Below, piece by piece: positions 14,983-19,837 of a stretch of DNA of 19,837 nt. The notes under the pieces are model-generated. The model was given only the letters and a program-made list of their open reading frames with translations. It ran no database searches and had not been told where the DNA came from. The stretch is from Muribaculaceae bacterium. GTDB taxonomy: Bacteria; Bacteroidota; Bacteroidia; Bacteroidales; Muribaculaceae. Within the stretch, counting starts at the first letter, position 1. Each line of letters begins with the position of its first letter. The stretch covers positions 1-19,837 of the forward strand of contig JAEDFO010000045.1 of NCBI GenBank assembly GCA_016292745.1. The letters run 5' to 3'. A program made the position numbers and the translations under genes.

Positions 14983-15014
14983 TTTGCTTGTTTTGCTAAA
15001 AATCTATAACTTTG
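14983..15014 (+). promoter_or_regulatory. Consensus Bacteroidetes promoter of the large surface protein
   Basis: TTTG (14983-14986), a 20-nt spacer and TAACTTTG (15007-15014) match the -33/-7 pattern fully. The coding start is about 250 nt downstream, so the transcript has an unusually long leader. Confidence 0.8.
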
Positions 15015-15267
15015 TTATGAAAATTTGTGCTGGATTGTATTTTATTGCATAGAAACCGTAAATTCTTGTAATATTATGTAAATCTATTGGTCTATACACT
15101 TTTATGTGGCAATATTAAGTATGTTGTTGCATTAGTGTCGTTGTTGTGTGGCGTCCATTTCGATGGAGTTTTAACTAAGAAAGGAACTGTAATTTTATAT
15201 TTATATTAACCTGAATTGCGAGGTGTGCAATGTCATACCCCAATTCGCAAAACAAATGTTTATCAAT
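15015..15267 (+). promoter_or_regulatory. Long 5' leader of the large surface protein
   Basis: The 414 bases between 14854 and 15267 hold no other gene that I can support. After the terminator and promoter, the leader is AT-rich and contains two hairpins. One is TCCAT/ATGGA (15154-15158 with 15163-15167) capped by a TTCG tetraloop. The other is two-part, GAATT (15213-15217) with AATTC (15242-15246) and GGTGTG (15222-15227) with CATACC (15234-15239). The second ends 21 nt before the start codon and could affect initiation. No known riboswitch class was recognised. Confidence 0.5.
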
Positions 15268-18200
15268 ATGAGAGAAAAACTTTACTCTTTGAAGGGCATC
15301 GTTTCTCGTGCACTGCTATTGGTGACAATGGTGGCTTTGTGCTGCTATTCGGCCAATGCTGCGGGTGCTTCGGCCGATGACCCCGTGGTACTCGAAGACG
15401 GTGGCTCTTATACCATCGGCATGAGTGCTTGGTATGCTGTCTACACCGTGCCCGAAGACGTTACTGTCGACAACATGGTGATAGAAATCGTTTCTCCGGT
15501 GAGGTCGCTCGGCATCTATTCGGATGCGGATTATTCTGCTTCGGTTAACCCAACTGTTGCCGGAAACTTTTCCCCTTACACTTTCACTTACACTATTCCT
15601 AACGGAACAGCTCAAGGCACCAAGTTCTATGTGATGAAACCTTTCGATATTCAGACATCGAATGGTACTGTTACCTTCAAGTGCGGTGCTCCTACTCCTT
15701 TTGCTCTCTCCGAGGTCATTCCTGCTGAAGGCTCACAGTTCAGTGCTGCTGCCAACTATGTTTCGTTTACATTCAACAAGCCCGTTTCGTTTACATCGGC
15801 TCAGTTGAGGGTTGGCTCGGTTACTAAGGCGCTTACTTCCAATGCTAACGGCAGCTCTGTATCGGTTGAGCCTAAGTCGGAGCTCGCTGCACTTTATGCC
15901 GATGGCACTCTCAATGCCGGCGATACTTTCTCGGTAGAGCTCCTTGGCGTTCAGACTTCCGACGGCGCTGAGTCGCTCGGCACTGTTTCGGTTAGCTACG
16001 TTGCCGCTGCTGCTCCGACCACTCTCGTTAGCTCGGTCAACACTCCGGGCAACGGTCGCGACACTTTCCTGTCGTATATCATGCCTGACGATGAAACAGG
16101 TGTGGTTACACTCCAGTTCAGTGGCGACCTGACTACCTCGGGCGTTAGCGCTACACTTAACTATGGCAATGTCGAGTACGAAAACGAATCGTACATCGAG
16201 ACTCTTGATGTTACATATCCTACTTCAAGCTCTATCGCTATCGACCTGCGTGGCAAGCTCCGCACTCCGGAAGTCATGCTCCCATCGTCGGCGAAAGCTG
16301 CTGAATATGAGAAATATGAAGACTTATGCCGCATTACGCTCGCTATCAAGGGCGTGAAAGACGCCGAGGGTAATTATGCCTTGAGCGATATTCAGGGCGC
16401 TATCGGTTCGTATTCGTTCACCTATGCTTATGAAAAGGTTAACTACGCTCTCACATACGAATTCACTCCTGCTGCAAATGCCGAATTCACTGGAAATAAT
16501 ATTGAGCTTTGGCTTCGTGAAACCGGTGGCAAGATGTCGTTCGACGGTGTGAAATTTGAATACACTTCGGCCGGCGTAGCTGCCGAAACTGTTGTGCCTA
16601 TGAGCGAAATCACTGTTGAGGCTGATGCCGACGATGCCGACGCTCGTATTTTCACTATTCCTACTTCGGCCATCAATGCCGATGGTGGTACTGCAGTTAA
16701 TATCACTCTCGACAATGTGAAGACCCCTGACGGACTCGACCATAGCTCCGACGTTACTGTCAGCTACATTGCCACTGCCTCTGCCACGGATGCAATGAAG
16801 GTGCTCTCGGCTAAGCTCGTTAACAAGACTGACGACGAATCGCAGATAACAGGAGAACTGCTCGACATTCTCACTGCTGAAAGCATTGATAAATTCCCGG
16901 CTAATTCGTACCTCGAAATCCAAACTTCTATCGACGACAAGATTGGTTGCATCGTTTATCAAATCGATAACCTGACCAATGGTACAGTAGTTAAGGGTTT
17001 CTACGAAACCTCAACCAAGAGCCAGACTTCTACAGGCTGGAGCTTCTGGTTGCCTATCGATTATAAGTTCTTCAAGAATAACCAGTATGCAATCACACTC
17101 CGTGGCTATGAAACAAACAGCGACTTCTACAACGACAAGTCGTCGTATGTTGATTCTACCGCTATCGTGTTCAATGGTGCTCTCGAAGAGTTCCAGTACA
17201 GCCCGGTAACTCTCGTTCAGCCGAGCGAACTGAAGAATTTGGCCGACGATCCTGACTTCGTTCTTGAATCGGCTGATCAAAACACATTCGACCTCGTGTT
17301 CAGCGATGCTGTTACTGTTAAGCAGGCATTTGCTGTACTCGGTATGGGTATGACTGAAAACTGCACTACTGCGGTTTCGGCTGATGGAACCACAGTTACC
17401 GTTACCATTCCAAGCTCGGTTCTCGACCGCGAATCGTTCAGCATCAGCGTTCAGGTGGCAGATGCCAATGGCCTCATTGTTAAGGGTAACAACGGCGAAG
17501 AGGAGAACTCTTTCTTCACTGCTTCCATAGCTGCCAAGTTCAACTTGCCTTATGTTACTCTCGTTGAGCCTGCCGACGGCGCTTCTGTTGAGAAACTTTC
17601 TACTCTCAAGTTCAGCTTCGCTGATGGTTTGGCTCCAACTTGGTTGGTACAAATCGAAGTTCAGGACAAACTCCGCAACGTAGTTGCTAAATCAGCCGAT
17701 TGCCAAGTTGTTTATGCTTCCGACACTGCCGATTATGGCACTGAATGTATCGTAACTCTCAACAACGAGATTACTGAATCGGGCCATTACTCGATTGTTC
17801 TTCCCGAAGGCTACTTCAACTGCGGTACTTCGAGCGGTTCGGGCTTCACAATCCACAACAATCACGAGGCTATCTTCTCGGTTATCGTTAGCAACAGCAA
17901 TGACCCTGTTCCGTCGATGAACATCTCGGTTACTCCAGCTCCTGGTACCGTTGCAAGCCTCAATGAATTTGAATTCATTTTCAATGACTACGAGACATGC
18001 AACTGGACTTACAGCGTGTATCCAACCATCAGCAATGGCACTACCACTCGTGACATCACTGATCTTGATTATGCAACTGCTTATAACGGCCTCACAGCCA
18101 AGACCTATTCAGTGATAGATGAGCCAGGTACTTACACAGTAACTATCCCTGTTGGTGCAGTTACTTTCAACGACGACCCCGACAATGTCAACACATCGGA

Positions 18201-19500
18201 AGCTTCGTTTGTTTACACTATCCCCGAAGCTTCTTCTGAGAGTATCACCATCACTCCTGCCGAAGGCAATGTAACTTCGCTTAAGACTTTCAACATTGTA
18301 TTCAACAACCACTCAGAAGTTTCTTGGGGTAACGGTTATCCAACTCTTAGAACTCCTGACGGTACAGTTTCAAGCGTTACCGGTCTCGATGTCAGCATGC
18401 AAAACTGGAACGAAGTTATCGTTAACCTTGATGAAGAAATCACTGCCGATGGCGACTACACTCTCACTCTTCCTGCCGGCGTGATTAACTACGAAGATGG
18501 CTCTTCAAACACCTCTGACTTTGCATTCCACTACACTATCGGTTCTGGCTCTGGCAAGGACTATACCGTGGTTGCCAATCCTGCTGATGGTGCAGAAGTA
18601 GCATCGCTCAAGAGTGTGATTTTGACCTTCACCGGTATGGACGTTGTTGACTGGGCTTCCAACTACGAGGATTACGATAGCGAGGAGACAACTCCGAAGG
18701 CTGTTCTCACCACTCCTTCAGGTGAGACTGTTATAATGAAAGCATCGAACGGTTCATATTCTGACGTCAACTACAATTCGCTTGACTTGAATCAGCTTTG
18801 CTTTATCTTCGACGATGAATACACCGAAGCAGGTACATATACATTTACCATCGATGCCGGCTACTTCGAGGACAGCGACGATGAATTTGCAACAACTCAC
18901 TACCCAATCAACCAGGCTTATTCGTTCTCATGGACCCTCAAGGCGGGCAAGGACTATACAGTGGTTACCGACCCTGCTAACGGTGCTGAAGTGACATCGC
19001 TCAACAGCGTGGTTTGCACCTTCCCCGGAATGTTGGTTGTTGACTGGGCTTACTACTTCGAGAATTACGATAGCGAGGAAACAACACCGAAGGCTATCCT
19101 TACCAAGCCTTCAGGAGAAACTGTAACTATGATGTCGTCGAACTTGTCATATAGCGACATCAATAATAATTCGCTTGGCTTAAATCAGCTTTGCTTTATC
19201 TTCGACGATGAATACACCGAAGCCGGTACATATACATTGAACATCGAGGCAGGCTTCTTCGAGGACAGCGACGATGAATTTGCAACAACTCACTACCCAA
19301 TCAACCAGGCTTACTCGTTCTCATGGACAGTTGTAGGTGGATCTTCTGGTATTGAGGCTATATTTGCTGAGGATGGCGTGGTTAACGTATACAAGGTTAA
19401 CGGTATCCAGATTCTCAAGGATGCTGAGCCAGCTGAGCTCCGCTCGCTCGATCCAGGCTTATACATCATCAATGGCAAGAAGGTATATCTTCGCAAATAA
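15268..19500 (+). CDS. Large secreted multi-domain surface protein with T9SS-like tail
   Basis: The product is about 1410 residues. It begins with a signal peptide (hydrophobic 13-31, likely cut after ANA). No enzyme motif is seen. The rest looks like beta-sandwich modules, many starting with a P-A-x-G-x-x-V-x-S-L type strand: residues about 762-883, 884-989, 990-1095, 1096-1226 and 1227-1357, with more diverged ones before. The last two modules are tandem copies. The final 53 residues (GIEAIF..., VNVYKVNGIQIL, LDPGLYIINGKKVYLRK) resemble short C-terminal signals of type IX secretion cargo, suggesting export to the cell surface. The frame is open from 15223, but a leader hairpin covers that ATG and the signal peptide fits 15268; 15256 is also possible. 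Likely roles are adhesion or glycan binding, by inference only. Confidence 0.85.
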   Translation: MREKLYSLKGIVSRALLLVTMVALCCYSANAAGASADDPVVLEDGGSYTIGMSAWYAVYTVPEDVTVDNMVIEIVSPVRSLGIYSDADYSASVNPTVAGNFSPYTFTYTIPNGTAQGTKFYVMKPFDIQTSNGTVTFKCGAPTPFALSEVIPAEGSQFSAAANYVSFTFNKPVSFTSAQLRVGSVTKALTSNANGSSVSVEPKSELAALYADGTLNAGDTFSVELLGVQTSDGAESLGTVSVSYVAAAAPTTLVSSVNTPGNGRDTFLSYIMPDDETGVVTLQFSGDLTTSGVSATLNYGNVEYENESYIETLDVTYPTSSSIAIDLRGKLRTPEVMLPSSAKAAEYEKYEDLCRITLAIKGVKDAEGNYALSDIQGAIGSYSFTYAYEKVNYALTYEFTPAANAEFTGNNIELWLRETGGKMSFDGVKFEYTSAGVAAETVVPMSEITVEADADDADARIFTIPTSAINADGGTAVNITLDNVKTPDGLDHSSDVTVSYIATASATDAMKVLSAKLVNKTDDESQITGELLDILTAESIDKFPANSYLEIQTSIDDKIGCIVYQIDNLTNGTVVKGFYETSTKSQTSTGWSFWLPIDYKFFKNNQYAITLRGYETNSDFYNDKSSYVDSTAIVFNGALEEFQYSPVTLVQPSELKNLADDPDFVLESADQNTFDLVFSDAVTVKQAFAVLGMGMTENCTTAVSADGTTVTVTIPSSVLDRESFSISVQVADANGLIVKGNNGEEENSFFTASIAAKFNLPYVTLVEPADGASVEKLSTLKFSFADGLAPTWLVQIEVQDKLRNVVAKSADCQVVYASDTADYGTECIVTLNNEITESGHYSIVLPEGYFNCGTSSGSGFTIHNNHEAIFSVIVSNSNDPVPSMNISVTPAPGTVASLNEFEFIFNDYETCNWTYSVYPTISNGTTTRDITDLDYATAYNGLTAKTYSVIDEPGTYTVTIPVGAVTFNDDPDNVNTSEASFVYTIPEASSESITITPAEGNVTSLKTFNIVFNNHSEVSWGNGYPTLRTPDGTVSSVTGLDVSMQNWNEVIVNLDEEITADGDYTLTLPAGVINYEDGSSNTSDFAFHYTIGSGSGKDYTVVANPADGAEVASLKSVILTFTGMDVVDWASNYEDYDSEETTPKAVLTTPSGETVIMKASNGSYSDVNYNSLDLNQLCFIFDDEYTEAGTYTFTIDAGYFEDSDDEFATTHYPINQAYSFSWTLKAGKDYTVVTDPANGAEVTSLNSVVCTFPGMLVVDWAYYFENYDSEETTPKAILTKPSGETVTMMSSNLSYSDINNNSLGLNQLCFIFDDEYTEAGTYTLNIEAGFFEDSDDEFATTHYPINQAYSFSWTVVGGSSGIEAIFAEDGVVNVYKVNGIQILKDAEPAELRSLDPGLYIINGKKVYLRK
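18553..19338 (+). repeat. Tandem 393-bp coding repeat (two copies)
   Basis: Two consecutive in-frame units, 18553-18945 and 18946-19338, each encode 131 residues starting GKDYTVV. By hand count 102 of 131 residues match (about 78%). Residues 79-97 and 105-128 of the unit are identical, and the DNA there is nearly so, whereas the first two thirds differ more. The conserved parts are acidic (DDEYTE, EDSDDEF). A recent duplication or partial gene conversion would give this pattern. Confidence 0.95.
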
Positions 19501-19509
19501 CATCATTCG

Positions 19510-19526
19510 CTGAGGCCTGGCCTCAG
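19510..19526 (+). other. Short hairpin after the large surface gene
   Basis: CTGAGGC/GCCTCAG forms a 7-bp stem with a 3-nt loop just after the stop codon. It has no T-run; it may help protect the mRNA end together with the terminator that follows. Confidence 0.5.
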
Positions 19527-19541
19527 TAGCAATGCAACAAT

Positions 19542-19576
19542 AAAAGGCTGCGGCAAGTAATTGCCCGCAGCCTTTT
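19542..19576 (+). terminator. Terminator (possibly bidirectional)
   Basis: AAAAGGCTGCGG (19542-19553) pairs with CCGCAGCCTTTT (19565-19576), a 12-bp stem whose base supplies A and T runs on both strands. It lies 41 bp after the large surface gene and can serve either strand. Confidence 0.82.
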
Positions 19577-19623
19577 GCAGTATATACACCTGGCCCATTG
19601 GTGTAATTGGGTGGTTGGTAAAG

Positions 19624-19725
19624 TGCCTCTTCGAGGCAAGCAGCCCTTCCGGGCTGGCATCGGCGTTGGAGGTAGCTGTGGGAGCCCTAGTGGCATCTTG
19701 CCTCGAAGAGGCAAGATGCCCTTCC
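19624..19725. repeat. Palindromic repeat cluster
   Basis: Three hairpins lie within about 100 bp: TGCCTC/GAGGCA (19624-19638, loop TTC), CAGCCC/GGGCTG (19641-19656, loop TTCC) and a perfect 13-bp stem GGCATCTTGCCTC/GAGGCAAGATGCC (19692-19720, loop GAA). The 18-mer GAGGCAAGnnGCCCTTCC occurs twice, at 19633-19650 and 19708-19725, differing only at two central bases. This looks like a small interspersed palindromic element. The 337 bases from 19501 to the window end hold no gene I can support; short open frames there are by-products of the repeats. Confidence 0.75.
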
Positions 19726-19813
19726 TGGATGATTCCGCCCGCATGGTGTTGCTCAAAGAGAACCCTACAGCTCAACGACCAATAAAGGTTACTCTCGCTA
19801 AAAACAATCGGGG

Positions 19814-19837
19814 CTGCGAACCATTATAGATTCGCAG
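19814..19837. repeat. Inverted repeat cut by the window edge
   Basis: CTGCGAA (19814-19820) pairs with TTCGCAG (19831-19837) across a 10-nt loop. The left arm continues outward as ATCGGGG and an A-run (19800-19804), so the stem may be longer beyond the window. It could be a terminator of a minus-strand gene to the right. Confidence 0.45.

Noticed and set aside
16324..17652. Minus-strand open frames (212 and 213 codons) opposite the large surface gene
   Set aside because: They lie inside a continuous 1410-codon gene with a signal peptide and repeats and show no recognisable protein motifs.
19624..19725. CRISPR array
   Set aside because: Only two copies of an 18-mer exist, with a 57-nt gap that itself holds palindromes, and there are no cas genes.
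19503..19829. Overlapping short open frames on both strands at the right end
   Set aside because: All run through the terminator and palindromes; their peptides reflect the repeated DNA rather than a coding constraint.

Overview
The window looks like a chromosomal segment of an anaerobic gut Bacteroidales bacterium, most likely Muribaculaceae-like. This is inferred from the gene families (NagB-LmbE fusion, DinF-type MATE, S1 sulfatase, GIN-domain protein, surface protein with a T9SS-like tail), from the rplM-rpsI-rpsB-tsf order, from start codons without Shine-Dalgarno sequences, and from several promoters that fit the Bacteroidetes pattern (TTTG or TTG, 19-20 nt, TAnnTTTG). No database search was possible, so the family assignments rest on motifs recognised by eye.

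Layout. 1-410: a minus-strand tRNA-His with its own promoter and terminator. 411-2396: a NagB-like/LmbE fusion protein. 2423-5455 (minus strand): a three-gene operon, MATE transporter then TIM-barrel isomerase/epimerase then alpha/beta hydrolase, joined by two 4-nt ATGA overlaps. It is driven by a good promoter almost at the start codon and closed by a terminator. 5536-7286: a tRNA-dihydrouridine synthase and a secreted GIN-domain protein. 7383-9366: a secreted Ser-type sulfatase and a small unknown protein. 9397-12526: the translation cluster rplM, rpsI, rpsB, tsf, with a strong promoter, two candidate structured leaders and terminators after rpsB and tsf. 12543-14920: an SGNH-type hydrolase, a convergent SemiSWEET-like protein and a divergent iron-containing alcohol dehydrogenase. 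14983-19500: a roughly 1410-residue secreted protein of repeated beta-sandwich-like modules, behind a leader of about 250 nt. 19501-19837: a non-coding stretch with a terminator and a cluster of palindromic repeats.

Most of the window is housekeeping or common Bacteroidales accessory content. I do not see a defence island, a CRISPR array, an integrase or a transposase. The items most worth a second look are: the tandem near-identical C-terminal modules and long leader of the large surface protein; the palindromic repeat cluster after it; the tightly coupled MATE/isomerase/hydrolase operon with an altered metal-site residue; the NagB-like domain lacking the canonical deaminase residues; and the candidate r-protein leader RNAs before rplM and rpsB.
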